Of a stretch of DNA of 64,000 bases, positions 8,396 through 18,119 are shown in pieces. This DNA is from Kribbella amoyensis (GTDB taxonomy: Bacteria > Actinomycetota > Actinomycetes > Propionibacteriales > Kribbellaceae): assembly GCF_007828865.1 (NCBI RefSeq), contig NZ_VIVK01000001.1:3472001-3536000 (forward strand), written 5' to 3'. Numbering within the stretch: the stretch's first letter is position 1; the number at the start of each line of letters is the position of its first letter. Below the pieces are notes generated by a model, which did not search any database, was not told the DNA's origin, and saw only the letters and a program-made list of their open reading frames with translations. The position numbers were made by a program, and so were the translations under genes.

Positions 8396-9282
8396 CCCTG
8401 ACGGCGGCCCCGCCCACCCGGACCACACCGCCACCGGCCGACCCGCCGGTTCGTGGCCGCAGGCAACTGTTCTCGGTCCGCCGGGTGTTCGCGTACGTCC
8501 TGCTGACGGTGCTCTCGGTGGCGGTCCTGGTGCCGTTCGCCTGGATGGTGTCGTCGTCGCTGAAGCTGGACGCCGAGGTGTTCAGCGTGCCGATCCGGTG
8601 GATCCCGGCGGAGTTCCACTGGGACAACTTCACCCGGATCTGGGAGCGCATCCCGCTGCTCACCTACCTGCGCAACTCGGTCTTCCTGAGCCTGACCATC
8701 ACCGCGTTGCAGGTGCTCACCGGGAGCTTCGCGGCGTACGGGTTCGCCAAGGTGCGGTTCCCCGGCCGGGACGCGTTGTTCCTCGCCTACATCGCGACGA
8801 TCGCGGTGCCCTGGCAGGCGTACATGGTGCCGCAGTACATCATCATGCAGAAGGCGGGCCTGGTGAACACGCACCTGTCGCTGATCCTGCTGCAGGCGTT
8901 CAGCGCGTTCGGGGTGTTCCTGATGCGGCAGTACTACCTGACGATCCCGGACGAGCTGAGCGAAGCCGCGCGGCTCGACGGGCTCAGCGAGTACGGGATC
9001 TGGGCCCGGATCGTGCTGCCGTTGTCGAAGCCGGCCCTGGCGAGTCTGGCGCTGCTGACGTTCGTGAACACCTGGAACGACTACATGGGCCCGTTCATCT
9101 ACCTGACCGACAACAAGCTCTGGACGATCCAGCTCGGCCTGCGCTCGTTCGTCGGCCTGTACGACGCCGAGTACGCGATGATCATGACCGGCTCGGTGCT
9201 GTCGGTGCTGCCGATCCTGGTGATCTTCCTGCTCGGCCAGAAGTACTTCGTGCAGGGCATCGCGACCAGCGGGATGAAGTGA
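8392..9282 (+). CDS. Carbohydrate ABC transporter permease (MalG/UgpE type)
   Basis: This 296-residue membrane protein has a proline-rich cytosolic N-terminus, then six transmembrane segments from about residue 33. The EAA loop reads EAARLDGLSEYGIWARIVLP near residues 190-209. It pairs with the upstream permease. Start and stop overlap both neighbours (ATGA at 8392; TGATG at 9280-9284), showing translational coupling from the binding protein through to the DUF624 gene. Confidence 0.93.
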   Translation: MTLTAAPPTRTTPPPADPPVRGRRQLFSVRRVFAYVLLTVLSVAVLVPFAWMVSSSLKLDAEVFSVPIRWIPAEFHWDNFTRIWERIPLLTYLRNSVFLSLTITALQVLTGSFAAYGFAKVRFPGRDALFLAYIATIAVPWQAYMVPQYIIMQKAGLVNTHLSLILLQAFSAFGVFLMRQYYLTIPDELSEAARLDGLSEYGIWARIVLPLSKPALASLALLTFVNTWNDYMGPFIYLTDNKLWTIQLGLRSFVGLYDAEYAMIMTGSVLSVLPILVIFLLGQKYFVQGIATSGMK

Positions 9283-9962
9283 TGGCGTCCCCGCTGGCCC
9301 GCGTCAACGTCGGCGCGGACGCGTGGGACCTGGTCTGGTCGTTCCTGCACCGGACGATGGTGGTGAACCTCGGTCTCGCGGTCGGCGGGGTGCCGTTGTT
9401 CCTGGCGCTGGCCACGGTCGCGGAGCCATGGCGGTACCCAGTCTTCTTCGGCGTTCTCACCCTCCCGCTCGGCCCGTCGCTCGCGGCCGCCTTCGCTTAC
9501 CTGGCGGGTGAGGATCCGTCGCTCCGGGTCCTCACCCGCGCGTACCGTGCGCCGGCGGTCCGCGCACTCCTGCTGTGGTCCGGTGTGGTCGGTCTGCTCG
9601 GCGTCCTGCTCGCCGACATCCACGTCCTGTACGACGCGATGCCGGGCGCGGCCGTGGTCCCACTCCTTGCCGTGCTCGCCGTCCTCGTACTCGCTGCTGG
9701 GCTGGCCGCTTTGGTGCTGGTGGCAACCAAGCCGGAGCTGCCGATCCGGACGATCCTGCGGGTCGCCGTGTATGCCGCGGTCCGGACGTGGCCGCTGAGC
9801 CTGCTGTCCCTGGTGGTCCTGGCCGTGGCCGCGGTGATCGTCAACCAGGTCCCGCTGGCCGGCCTCGCCACGGTGCCCGGGTGTGCGGTCTGGGTGCTGC
9901 TCACCAACGCCCGGTTCCAGCTCGGCGGGGTGCTCGACGCGTCACGGAGCCACGTTCAGTAG
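9282..9962 (+). CDS. DUF624 (YesL-like) membrane protein
   Basis: This 226-residue protein starts at an ATG overlapping the preceding stop. It has about six hydrophobic segments and the opening pattern [20 protein letters not shown], which resembles the DUF624 family (B. subtilis YesL), commonly encoded beside family 1 sugar importers. Its role is unknown; accessory function in uptake is inferred from linkage. The 3' end overlaps the convergent GH76 gene by 21 nt. Confidence 0.75.
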   Translation: MASPLARVNVGADAWDLVWSFLHRTMVVNLGLAVGGVPLFLALATVAEPWRYPVFFGVLTLPLGPSLAAAFAYLAGEDPSLRVLTRAYRAPAVRALLLWSGVVGLLGVLLADIHVLYDAMPGAAVVPLLAVLAVLVLAAGLAALVLVATKPELPIRTILRVAVYAAVRTWPLSLLSLVVLAVAAVIVNQVPLAGLATVPGCAVWVLLTNARFQLGGVLDASRSHVQ

Positions 9963-11324
9963 GTCGAGGGCGGACTGTTGCCGGGCGGCGTCCAGCTTGT
10001 CGATCGGGCCGTACCAGCGCAGCCCGTACTGGTCCATCGCGGTCCGGTCGGAGGCGTACGCGTGATCCGCCTGGCGCTGCAGGTACGCCGTGTACGGGTG
10101 GTCGGACAGCGTCGCGTTGAGCTGACCGAGTCCGCGGACGTACGCACCCTTGAACGACGGCGCGTCGCCGTCGCACTCGCCGGACTCGCATGGCTCACGC
10201 AGCACGCCGTCCGCCGTGTGCAACGAGGACGCCGTCGTGGACGCGTCCGCGAGCTGCCGGGCGTCGTCGAGGTACGCGGTGTTGTCGCTGGCCTTGGCGA
10301 GCTCGGTGAGAGCACCGATCAGGACGCCCTGGTTGTACGTCCACGCGGTGTCGCCGTTGTTCTTGCAGGTGGACAGGTCGATCCCGTCGTTGACCAGGTG
10401 GGAGCCGTTGATCATCCCGGTCTGCTGGAACCACGTCCAGCCGCTCTGCGCCCGCTGCAGGTACGTGGAGTCACCCGGGAGCCGGCGGTGCAGGGCCGCG
10501 CTGAGCTGGATGTACAGCGAGTTCGTGATCGCGTTCTTGTACGTCTTCGCCTGGCTCCACCAGACCCCGCCGCCACACGTGTCGTCCCAGTGCGCGGCCA
10601 TGTGGTCCGCGTCGATGCGTGCCGTCTGCAGGTACCGCGCGTCCCCGGTCAGGTCGTACGCCGCGACCCACGCGAGACCCCACCAGCCGGTGTCGTCGAT
10701 GTAGTCGTTGCGGAACTGGCCCTGCTGCGCGGTCAGGTTGAGGTCGTACGTCCGGGCGATCGCGTACTCGTAGCTGTCCATCCCGGTCACCCTGGCGTTG
10801 TCGATGATCGCGGTGAGGGCGTTCGCCGAGTTCCACCAGCCGGTGGTGTCGAACAACCCGGTCTCGTAGTTGTAGTACTGCATCTGAGCGGTCGCCGCGG
10901 CGGTTCGCCGGTCGCTCGCGTTCCAGGTGGTCCGCGTCCACGGCGTACAGGCGATGTCCGGCCGGTCAGCTGCCTTGCCGCAGGCTCGGAGGGCGCCGAC
11001 ACCGTGGTTGGTCCAGTCGTCCACGTTGTACATCTGGGTCCGCCACCCGGTCTGCCCGGCCGGGATCGCGGTGTTGCCGAGCCGGCTCGAGTTCGACGAT
11101 GCGGAGGTCCAGGTCCGGCCGCCGTCGAAGGACCGGTCCAGCCAGACCTCGTCGCCGGGACTGCCGCCCTCGATCGAGGCCCAGCCCATCGCGTCCGCGT
11201 CGTCGAAGTGGATCCGGATCGTCCGGCCGAAGAGGGTTGCCGCGTCCGGTGACCGGTCCCCGGACGCCAGCGCCGGGTCTCGGCCGTCACGGTACTTGTT
11301 GCTGATCGTGCCCTGGGTCGCCAT
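9942..11324 (-). CDS. Glycoside hydrolase family 76 protein (alpha-1,6-mannanase-like) lacking a signal peptide
   Basis: This 460-residue protein carries the GH76 signature [20 protein letters not shown], with the adjacent catalytic Asp pair near residues 208-209. GH76 enzymes are endo-alpha-1,6-mannanases or transglycosylases. Residues ~5-110 form an N-terminal region ([34 protein letters not shown]) of the type found in secreted actinobacterial GH76 proteins. No signal peptide is present, and an in-frame stop directly precedes the ATG. In the homologues I recall, this region starts with a CxKYCD motif; here both Cys are replaced (SNKYRD). It may be a cytoplasmic form or a gene that lost its 5' end. 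Confidence 0.85.
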   Translation of the reverse strand: MATQGTISNKYRDGRDPALASGDRSPDAATLFGRTIRIHFDDADAMGWASIEGGSPGDEVWLDRSFDGGRTWTSASSNSSRLGNTAIPAGQTGWRTQMYNVDDWTNHGVGALRACGKAADRPDIACTPWTRTTWNASDRRTAAATAQMQYYNYETGLFDTTGWWNSANALTAIIDNARVTGMDSYEYAIARTYDLNLTAQQGQFRNDYIDDTGWWGLAWVAAYDLTGDARYLQTARIDADHMAAHWDDTCGGGVWWSQAKTYKNAITNSLYIQLSAALHRRLPGDSTYLQRAQSGWTWFQQTGMINGSHLVNDGIDLSTCKNNGDTAWTYNQGVLIGALTELAKASDNTAYLDDARQLADASTTASSLHTADGVLREPCESGECDGDAPSFKGAYVRGLGQLNATLSDHPYTAYLQRQADHAYASDRTAMDQYGLRWYGPIDKLDAARQQSALDLLNVAP

Positions 11325-11472
11325 TCACCGGAGCCTGACCGCCATCCGTGACAAGGTCAACACATCAGGTGACGGAAACGGAGGACAGCGCAACCAACGA
11401 CCCGCCACGCGCATCGAGTGAAGACGTGGAGGCGGCGGTGGGGAATCCTGGTCGACTGTGAGGAGCCGGCGG

Positions 11473-14400
11473 ATGCGTTCGATCGTGCACCTGCTTGCCT
11501 TGGTGCTGGCCTGCTGCGCGGCCGGGGTAGTCGGGGCGGAGTTGCCGGCGGCTCGGTCGTTGGATGTGCACGCCTACCTGGACGATCCGCGGCAGGTCGG
11601 TGAGGGCCAGGTCGCGCCGCACACCCGGCTGTGGCCGTACGCCGATGACGAGTCCGCGGCGCGGGGCGAGGGATCACCGTACGTGCAGTCGCTCGACGGG
11701 GAGTGGCGGTTCGCGCTCGCGGATCGGCCGGAGGAGGTACCGGACGGGTTCCAGCGGGACGGGTACGACGCTTCGGGGTGGCGGACGGTCCAGGTGCCGC
11801 ACACCTGGCAGAGCTCCTCGGGGATGTTTCTGGATCATCCGATGTTCCGGAACATCCCGGAGGAGCTCTGGCCGGCCGCACCGCCGAAGGTGCCGCGGGA
11901 CGTGAACCCGACCGGGGCGTACCTGCGGTCGTTCGAGCTCCCGGCCGCGGACAAGGGCCGGCGGCAACTGATCCGGTTCGAGGGAATGACCAGCGGGGCC
12001 TTCGTCTGGGTCAACGGGGAGTACGTCGGGTACGACCAGGGCGGGTACAGCCCGGCCGAGTTCGACGTCACCGGCAAGGTCCGGCCCGGGCGCAACGTGC
12101 TCGCGGTCCAGGTGCACCGGTGGGGATCGGGGTCCTACCTGGAGGACTTCGACCAGTGGAGGTACGCCGGGATCTTCCGTTCGGTGTCCACCTACTCGGT
12201 CCCGGCGCAGCGGATCCAGGACGCCACCGTGACCACGGACCTCGACGCGTCGTACCGCGATGCCACGCTGTCCGTCGACACGGAGCTGGTCGATGCCGAG
12301 GGGTACCGTCTGACCGCGACGCTGCGGGATCCACGGGGCAAGGTGGTCAGCACGCTCGAGGGGACGGCCGACGGTGATCGGCTGAAGGTGTCCGGCACCG
12401 TGGCGAACCCGGCCAAGTGGTCGGACGAGTCACCGACGCTCTACAGCCTGGTGCTGTCCTTGGCCGATCGCGACGGCCGGGTCGTGCACCGGACGAGCCA
12501 GCGCGTCGGTTTTCGCGAGATCGAGGTGAAGGACCGGCAGATCCGGCTCAACGGCAAGCGCGTCGTCTTTCGCGGCGTCAACCGGGCCGAGACCGATCCG
12601 AAGACGGGGCGGCACGTGACCCGTGAGGCGATGGAGCGCGACGTCCGCCTGATGAAGCAGCTCCACGTCAACGCGGTCCGCACCTCGCACTACGAGAGCG
12701 ACCCGTCCTGGTACGAGCTGGCCGACCGGTACGGGCTGCTCCTCGTCGACGAGGTGGACATCGAGACGCATGCCCGCGATGTCTGTCCGACGAACTGCCT
12801 GGCCGACAAGCCGGAGTGGCGGGACGCGTTCCACGACCGATTCGCGGCCCTAATCGAGCGGGACAAGAACCACCCGAGCGTCGTGTTCTGGGACACCGGC
12901 AACGAGGCCGGGCTCGGGACCGCGCACTTCGCGATGGCCGACTGGGCGCGGAAGCACGATCCGACCCGGTTGCTCTACCACCAGCCGAACCGCCCCGACG
13001 GCGACGCCCCGTACGCCGACGTGGCCGGGCCGCGGTACCCGACTCCGGCCGGGCTCGAGCAGAAGGCGCGGACGACGACCAAGCCGATCGTGCTGGGCGA
13101 ATACGCGCATGCCATGGGCAACGGTCTCGGGAACTTCGCCGACTTCTGGGCCCTGGTCCGCAAGTACCCGTCGGTGCAGGGCGGCTTCGTCTGGGACTGG
13201 GCCGAGCAGAACCTCGAACAACCCCTGGTCACCACCCCCGACTCGGGCCGCCATCACCTGCAGACCTTCTTCGTCGGCAAACCCCAGCTCGTCGACGGCC
13301 AGGAAGGCAAGGGGGTCGAGCTGTCCGGCCTCGACGACTACGTGAACGTCTTCCGCGATCCGGCGCTCGACGTCCCCGGCCCGCTCACCGTCGACGCCTG
13401 GGTGAAACCGTCCCCCTGGACCGGATCCCTGCCGATCGTGACCAAAGGCAACCAGTACGCCCTGCAACAGCCGAACGCGTCGACCGTCGAGTTCCGCGTC
13501 ACCCTCGACGGCCGGGAGAAGGCCGTCACCGCTCGGGTCCCGGCGAACTGGGTGAACACCTGGCATCGGGTCACCGGCACGTACGACGGGTCGGCGCTGA
13601 GGGTGTTCGTCGACGGTCGCGAGGCCGGCCGGACCGCGGCGCGCGGGATCGTGGAACCAGGGGTGTGGGAGGTGAACGTGGGCCGCAACGCGCAGACCCA
13701 GCAGGACCACACCCGGACCCGCCTCGGCCATGGGGTGGTGGACCAGGTCCGGATCCTCCCGCGGGCGGTGACGGCGGCCGACCTCGCGGCCGGGAACGAC
13801 TGGGACGACGCGGTGCTCGCGTTGGACTTCGAGGAGACCGGGGACGCCGGCCGTTTCGCGAGTCTCGGGATCAGCTTGTCCGGCACGGACGGTCTGGTCG
13901 GGACTGATCGCGGACTCCAACCCGAGACGGCCGAGCTCGCGTGGGCGCAGTCGCCGGTGCGCCTCTCGTCCTCGGCCGCCGGGGTGGTCGAGGTACGGAA
14001 CGAGCAGCAGTTCGCGCCGCTCACCTTCGAGCTGCGCTGGGCGATTCGTGAGGCCGGCGTGACGATCAAGGCCGGCAAGATCCCGCTGACGCTGGCGCCG
14101 AACTCCCGGCAGGTCGTGCGCATCCCGGTCGCCGTGTCGGCCCGGGAACGCTTCCTGGACGTGGATGCCGTAGCCGACCGTGGTCTCCTGCAACGCGACC
14201 AGTTCGCGCTGGGTGGAAAGCAGGTGGCCGGTGTCGGCTCACCTGTCGTCGGGGCAGCGGCGGTGACCTCGACCGGTGGGAAGGCGGTCGTGGCCGGGCG
14301 GGACTTCCGGTACACCTTCGACGGGGGCCGGCTGGTCTCCATGGTTGCGCGCGGCAAGGAAATGTTGCGGCGTGGTCCGGAGCTCGACGTGTGGCGCCCG

Positions 14401-15171
14401 CCGACCTCGAACGAGACCTACACCTGGGGCACCGCCGACCGCGAGCTCTGGAACGCGATCGGCCTCGATCGCCTCCGCACCACCACCGGAACGCCCACGG
14501 TGCAACGGCTTTCCGACGGACGCGTCCAGGTAGCCGTCCCGAGTACGGCGGCCGCGCCGGGACATGCGGACGAGCTCGCGTTCGCGCAGACGATGACGTA
14601 CACGATCGACGGGACGGGGGCGATCACCCTCACCCACCAGGTCACGCCGCGCGGTGCCAAGCTCACCACGCTGCCCTACCTGCCGCGGCTCGGCTTCTCC
14701 CTGCAGGTGCCCGACTCCCTCAGCCGCTTCGCGTACTACGGCCGCGGCCCGGAGGAGTCGTACTCGGATCGCGCCCGGGGTACTCGGATCGGTGTCTATC
14801 GCAGCACCGTGGAACAGCAGTACGTCCGGTACTCGCGTCCGCAGGCCCACGGGAACCACACCGACACGCGCTGGACGAGTCTGTCGGACACCCGGCACGG
14901 CGTCCTCGTTGCTGCTGCTCCTGGGGATGCGGTGGACGTCAGCGTCACGCAGTACGACCAGTTGGACCGGGCGGAGTACGACTTCCAGTTGCCACTGGTC
15001 CGCAACCAGGGCTGGTCGACCTTGCACGTCGCGGACGCCGAGACCGGGATGGGCGAGACACCCAACGGCGTCCTCGCCCCACACCGCGTCGACCCACGGC
15101 AGCCCCGGACGTACTCGGTCACCCTGCGCCCCCTGTCAGCCGCCGAAGCCGCCACCGGAGCGCCGCGGTAA
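11473..15171 (+). CDS. Secreted GH2 beta-galactosidase-like enzyme with LamG-type insertion
   Basis: The 1232-residue product starts at ATG 11473, with GAGGAG 7 nt upstream (an in-frame GTG at 11458 overlaps this site). A signal peptide (IVHLLALVLACCAAGVVGAE) is followed by a GH2 sugar-binding domain, an Ig-like domain and a TIM barrel. The acid/base Glu478 lies in WDTGNEAGLG and the nucleophile Glu543 in LGEYAHAMGNGLGNF. Residues ~597-770 form a LamG/concanavalin-like domain (VDAWVKPSPWTGSLPIVTKG) inserted before the C-terminal small-chain domain. It probably removes terminal beta-galactose or related sugars outside the cell. Its stop abuts the next convergent gene. Confidence 0.9.
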   Translation: MRSIVHLLALVLACCAAGVVGAELPAARSLDVHAYLDDPRQVGEGQVAPHTRLWPYADDESAARGEGSPYVQSLDGEWRFALADRPEEVPDGFQRDGYDASGWRTVQVPHTWQSSSGMFLDHPMFRNIPEELWPAAPPKVPRDVNPTGAYLRSFELPAADKGRRQLIRFEGMTSGAFVWVNGEYVGYDQGGYSPAEFDVTGKVRPGRNVLAVQVHRWGSGSYLEDFDQWRYAGIFRSVSTYSVPAQRIQDATVTTDLDASYRDATLSVDTELVDAEGYRLTATLRDPRGKVVSTLEGTADGDRLKVSGTVANPAKWSDESPTLYSLVLSLADRDGRVVHRTSQRVGFREIEVKDRQIRLNGKRVVFRGVNRAETDPKTGRHVTREAMERDVRLMKQLHVNAVRTSHYESDPSWYELADRYGLLLVDEVDIETHARDVCPTNCLADKPEWRDAFHDRFAALIERDKNHPSVVFWDTGNEAGLGTAHFAMADWARKHDPTRLLYHQPNRPDGDAPYADVAGPRYPTPAGLEQKARTTTKPIVLGEYAHAMGNGLGNFADFWALVRKYPSVQGGFVWDWAEQNLEQPLVTTPDSGRHHLQTFFVGKPQLVDGQEGKGVELSGLDDYVNVFRDPALDVPGPLTVDAWVKPSPWTGSLPIVTKGNQYALQQPNASTVEFRVTLDGREKAVTARVPANWVNTWHRVTGTYDGSALRVFVDGREAGRTAARGIVEPGVWEVNVGRNAQTQQDHTRTRLGHGVVDQVRILPRAVTAADLAAGNDWDDAVLALDFEETGDAGRFASLGISLSGTDGLVGTDRGLQPETAELAWAQSPVRLSSSAAGVVEVRNEQQFAPLTFELRWAIREAGVTIKAGKIPLTLAPNSRQVVRIPVAVSARERFLDVDAVADRGLLQRDQFALGGKQVAGVGSPVVGAAAVTSTGGKAVVAGRDFRYTFDGGRLVSMVARGKEMLRRGPELDVWRPPTSNETYTWGTADRELWNAIGLDRLRTTTGTPTVQRLSDGRVQVAVPSTAAAPGHADELAFAQTMTYTIDGTGAITLTHQVTPRGAKLTTLPYLPRLGFSLQVPDSLSRFAYYGRGPEESYSDRARGTRIGVYRSTVEQQYVRYSRPQAHGNHTDTRWTSLSDTRHGVLVAAAPGDAVDVSVTQYDQLDRAEYDFQLPLVRNQGWSTLHVADAETGMGETPNGVLAPHRVDPRQPRTYSVTLRPLSAAEAATGAPR

Positions 15172-17016
15172 CTACTTGTTCAGCGGCTTGATCGTGGTGC
15201 CGTTGGTGAGGTGCGCGCTCACCTTGGCGGTGGTGCGGCCCGGGATGGCGACCAGGCGGCCCTGGACGGTCTGCGGGCCGACGGCGATGCGGTCGACGTG
15301 CCGGCTGCCGGCGGCGAGCAGGTACGTCGCGCCGCCGCTCGGGGCGTGCCAGGCGGTGGTGGCGAGCACGTTCTGGTCGAAGCGGCTGCAGATGGCCGTG
15401 TTGGTGGCCTGGCCGGCGACCAGGCCCGCCGGGAGCAGGCGGACCGAGGCCCAGCCGCTGCCTTCCCAGCTGTCCGAGCGGGTGCAGACCCAGTCCGCGC
15501 TGGTCCGGTCCGGCAGGGTCTGCTCGGCGAAGACCCAGTTGTTCGCGGTCTTGATGCCCTTGTCCTGCAGGGTTTGCAGCCCGCAGACCGTCCGGGACCA
15601 GCTGACCAGCGCCGGTCCGCCGGTGGCCTCTCGCGGGGACCGGGCGACACCCTCCGACGGCGGCGGCATGTAGGTCAGGTGGGTCGGGCTCAGACCGCCG
15701 AGGTCGGTGAGCAGGAACGCGTGCTTCTCGGCGACGGCCGACGACGACCGCAGCTGCAGGGCCGGCCAGCTCGAACAGTTCGCCGCCGGTGGCTGGACCG
15801 GCTCGGTGACCCCGTCCTGCCGGCCCAGGTCGCGGGCGGGCGTGTCCGGCTTCTTCAGATCACGCAGCCCGGCGGTCGCGACCCACGGCGCGGTGAGGTA
15901 CCGGATCCCTTGTGCGGAACGGCTCAGCGCCACCGCGCCCGCGGTCGTGACGTCCGCGTCGTCGGTCCGCGCGACCACCAGGCCGTCGCCCTCGGTGTAC
16001 CGAGCCAGCCGGCGGCCGTCGTGCAGGACCACGACGGCCTTCCCGTCCACCTCACCGGCGTACAGGAGCTGGGGTTCTTCGGTGGGAGCCGCGAGGGAGG
16101 TGTTCACGACCGCGGTGACGTCCTTGCCGGCCGTCCAGGTGTCGAGGGCGCGGGCGAGCAGGGCCTTGTCGTTGACCAGTCCACCGCGCGGCGGCCAGGC
16201 GGTGAAGTCGACGCGTGCCGTGTCCTGCCACCGCGTCGCACCCGTACGGCGCAGCGCGTCTGGGCTGAGCTTGGTGGTCTGCGTGAGCGTCGGCGCCTGG
16301 ACGGACTGGACCCGGGTCGTCTCGGCGCGCTCCCGGCCGCCGGACACCAACAGGGACAGGAGAATCGCGAGCACGAGCACCGCGGTGACACAGATCGTGA
16401 CCGCACGACCGCGGGCCCGCCGGCGCATCAGGTCGCTCGGCGCCAACCGCACCGAACACGGGTCGAACACCGCGGCGTCCAACGGCCCGTGGATCCCCGC
16501 GACGGCGGCCTCGTCGAGCTCGCCCGCCTCGGCGATCGCCCGCTCCGGGTGCCGCACCCCGGCCGCACGCAGCTCTTGCTCGACCTCGGCGATCGACAGG
16601 CGCTCGGCGCGGACCAACGCCCAAGCGGCACGGGCTTCCGGCGACCGCACCGCAAGGGCGTGGTCGAGCGCGAGGTCGTCGGCGGCCCCTGACTTCGGGA
16701 ACAGCCGCAGACCCCACACCTGCGGCAGCAACCGCAGCGGGGTCCGGCTGCGCGACTGCCGCACCGCGCCTTGCACGACCCGCCGCCGCAGGAACGAGAG
16801 CGCGCTGGTGTCCGCTGTCTCCCGTTCGATCTTGCGGCGGTCCGGCAGCGCGTGCTGGACGACGCCGTGGGCCGCGAGGATCCGGCGGTGCCGCCCCAGC
16901 GAGGGTGGCAGCACCAGGTACGCGAGCCGCACCAGCTTGGCGTAGTTCTCCAGCAGCGCGGTCTCGGCTTCGGCGGGACCGATCGACCTGTGCTCCAGCG
17001 TCTGAACGTCCGTCAT
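15172..17016 (-). CDS. Membrane protein with degenerate sigma-factor-like cytoplasmic region and large extracytoplasmic domain
   Basis: ATG 17016 gives 614 residues; an earlier in-frame start would add 23 residues of low quality. Residues ~18-105 (ALLENYAKLVRLAYLVLPPS; SALSFLRRRVVQGAVRQSRS) resemble a worn sigma-70 region 2, and ~135-170 (AWALVRAERLSIAEVEQELR) recalls region 4. A single transmembrane segment (VTICVTAVLVLAILLSLLVS) lies near residue 215. About 375 residues then face outside. The architecture suggests a sigma-like domain tethered to an outside sensor, but recognition is by eye and no function is established. It is convergent with the GH2 gene. Confidence 0.6.
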   Translation of the reverse strand: MTDVQTLEHRSIGPAEAETALLENYAKLVRLAYLVLPPSLGRHRRILAAHGVVQHALPDRRKIERETADTSALSFLRRRVVQGAVRQSRSRTPLRLLPQVWGLRLFPKSGAADDLALDHALAVRSPEARAAWALVRAERLSIAEVEQELRAAGVRHPERAIAEAGELDEAAVAGIHGPLDAAVFDPCSVRLAPSDLMRRRARGRAVTICVTAVLVLAILLSLLVSGGRERAETTRVQSVQAPTLTQTTKLSPDALRRTGATRWQDTARVDFTAWPPRGGLVNDKALLARALDTWTAGKDVTAVVNTSLAAPTEEPQLLYAGEVDGKAVVVLHDGRRLARYTEGDGLVVARTDDADVTTAGAVALSRSAQGIRYLTAPWVATAGLRDLKKPDTPARDLGRQDGVTEPVQPPAANCSSWPALQLRSSSAVAEKHAFLLTDLGGLSPTHLTYMPPPSEGVARSPREATGGPALVSWSRTVCGLQTLQDKGIKTANNWVFAEQTLPDRTSADWVCTRSDSWEGSGWASVRLLPAGLVAGQATNTAICSRFDQNVLATTAWHAPSGGATYLLAAGSRHVDRIAVGPQTVQGRLVAIPGRTTAKVSAHLTNGTTIKPLNK

Positions 17017-17143
17017 GACCGCCCCGTCACATCCTTCGCCCGTTGTCCTACCCCTCTCCCAACGAGCGACTTCCTGCCCAGTCACACACCGGATTGCCCC
17101 GGCTGCGGATCGCGACGACCGGGGCGGCGCCCACCACGGCGGT

Positions 17144-17149
17144 TATCCT
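17144..17149 (+). promoter_or_regulatory. Possible -10 element of a leaderless kynA transcript
   Basis: TATCCT ends 7 nt before the GTG start of the tryptophan dioxygenase gene, and no Shine-Dalgarno sequence precedes that GTG. This spacing fits transcription starting at or next to the start codon. No clear -35 element is seen 16-18 bp upstream, so the call is tentative. Confidence 0.4.
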
Positions 17150-17156
17150 CGGCCTC

Positions 17157-18002
17157 GTGAGCAGCGAATCGAGCGGGATCCAGCCGTCGGCCGACGCCGT
17201 CACCGGGCGCTGGGACGGCGTTCAGGTGAACTTCGGCGAGGAGGGCGGCCGGCTCACGTACGGCAGTTACCTGCGGCTCGGCGCGCTGCTCGACCAGCAG
17301 CGGCTGGAGTCCGACCCGCCGGCCCACGACGAACTGCTGTTCATCACCATCCACCAGGTGTACGAGCTGTGGTTCAAGCAGGTCCTGCACGAACTGACCG
17401 CGTCCCGCGACGCGATGCTGTCCGGCGAGCTCTGGCGCGCCGAGCACCTGCTCCGCCGGGTCCACACGATCGAGCGCACCCTCATCCAGCAGGTCGACAT
17501 CCTGGAGACGATGACCCCGCAGGACTTCGGCGAGTTCCGGCACCGGTTGTCGCCGGCCAGCGGCTTCCAGTCCGTGCAGTACCGCGAGATCGAGTTCCTC
17601 TCCGGCGCCAAGGACCCGTCGTTCGTCAAGCGCTTCCGCGGTCTCACCGACACCGAGCGCGCCCGGCTCGAGCAGCGCCTGGAAGAACCGACCCTGTGGG
17701 ACGCCTTCCTCGCCGTCCTCCACGCGGCCGGCTTCGGCACCACCGACGAGGACCAGATCCGCGTCGCCCTGCAGACCATCGCCGCCGACCGCGGCCGGTA
17801 CGCCGCCGCCTGGGAACTGGCCGAAGCCCTGGTCCAGCACGACGAACTCGCGGCCGCCTGGCGAGCCCGCCACGTCGTCATGGTCGAAAGGATGATCGGC
17901 ACCAAACCAGGCACCGGCGGCTCCTCCGGCGCCGGCTACCTCCGCTCCCGCCTCGACCTCCGCTACTACCCCCTCCTCTGGAACCTCCGCACCGCTCTGT
18001 AG
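17157..18002 (+). CDS. kynA: Tryptophan 2,3-dioxygenase
   Basis: The 281-residue product starts at GTG 17157; upstream in-frame starts would add an unconserved extension. It matches the heme enzyme family along its length: LTYGSYLRLGALLDQQ, HDELLFITIHQVYELWFKQ, then SGFQSVQYREIEFLSG. Near the C-terminus is RHVVMVERMIGTKPGTGGSS, which contains the His that ligates heme and the Gly-rich substrate loop. It opens the indole ring of L-tryptophan with O2 to give N-formylkynurenine. No other kynurenine pathway genes are adjacent, so it may serve tryptophan degradation as an isolated first step or feed enzymes encoded elsewhere. Confidence 0.95.
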   Translation: MSSESSGIQPSADAVTGRWDGVQVNFGEEGGRLTYGSYLRLGALLDQQRLESDPPAHDELLFITIHQVYELWFKQVLHELTASRDAMLSGELWRAEHLLRRVHTIERTLIQQVDILETMTPQDFGEFRHRLSPASGFQSVQYREIEFLSGAKDPSFVKRFRGLTDTERARLEQRLEEPTLWDAFLAVLHAAGFGTTDEDQIRVALQTIAADRGRYAAAWELAEALVQHDELAAAWRARHVVMVERMIGTKPGTGGSSGAGYLRSRLDLRYYPLLWNLRTAL

Positions 18003-18070
18003 AGCCTTTCCGGCCCGCCGAATGTGAGGGGGCGTACGGCGACGCTGAGCCTGAGGTGTCAGCTTACCTT

Positions 18071-18113
18071 CGCGAATCGCGCAGTTTACATGCGCGAATC
18101 GCGTGATTAACAT
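18071..18113 (+). promoter_or_regulatory. Operator-promoter of the AbiE-like pair: two palindromes, -35 and -10, leaderless start
   Basis: The palindrome CGCGAATCGCG occurs at 18071-18081 and again at 18093-18103, exactly 22 bp apart; the surrounding 22-bp units match at about 17 of 22 positions. TTTACA at 18085-18090 and TAACAT at 18108-18113 are separated by 17 bp and form a good -35/-10 pair. The second palindrome lies in the spacer between them and the first lies just upstream of the -35. The -10 ends 6 nt before ATG 18120, so the mRNA is likely leaderless. Two operators two helical turns apart predict cooperative autorepression. Confidence 0.75.
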
Positions 18114-18119
18114 AGAGCC

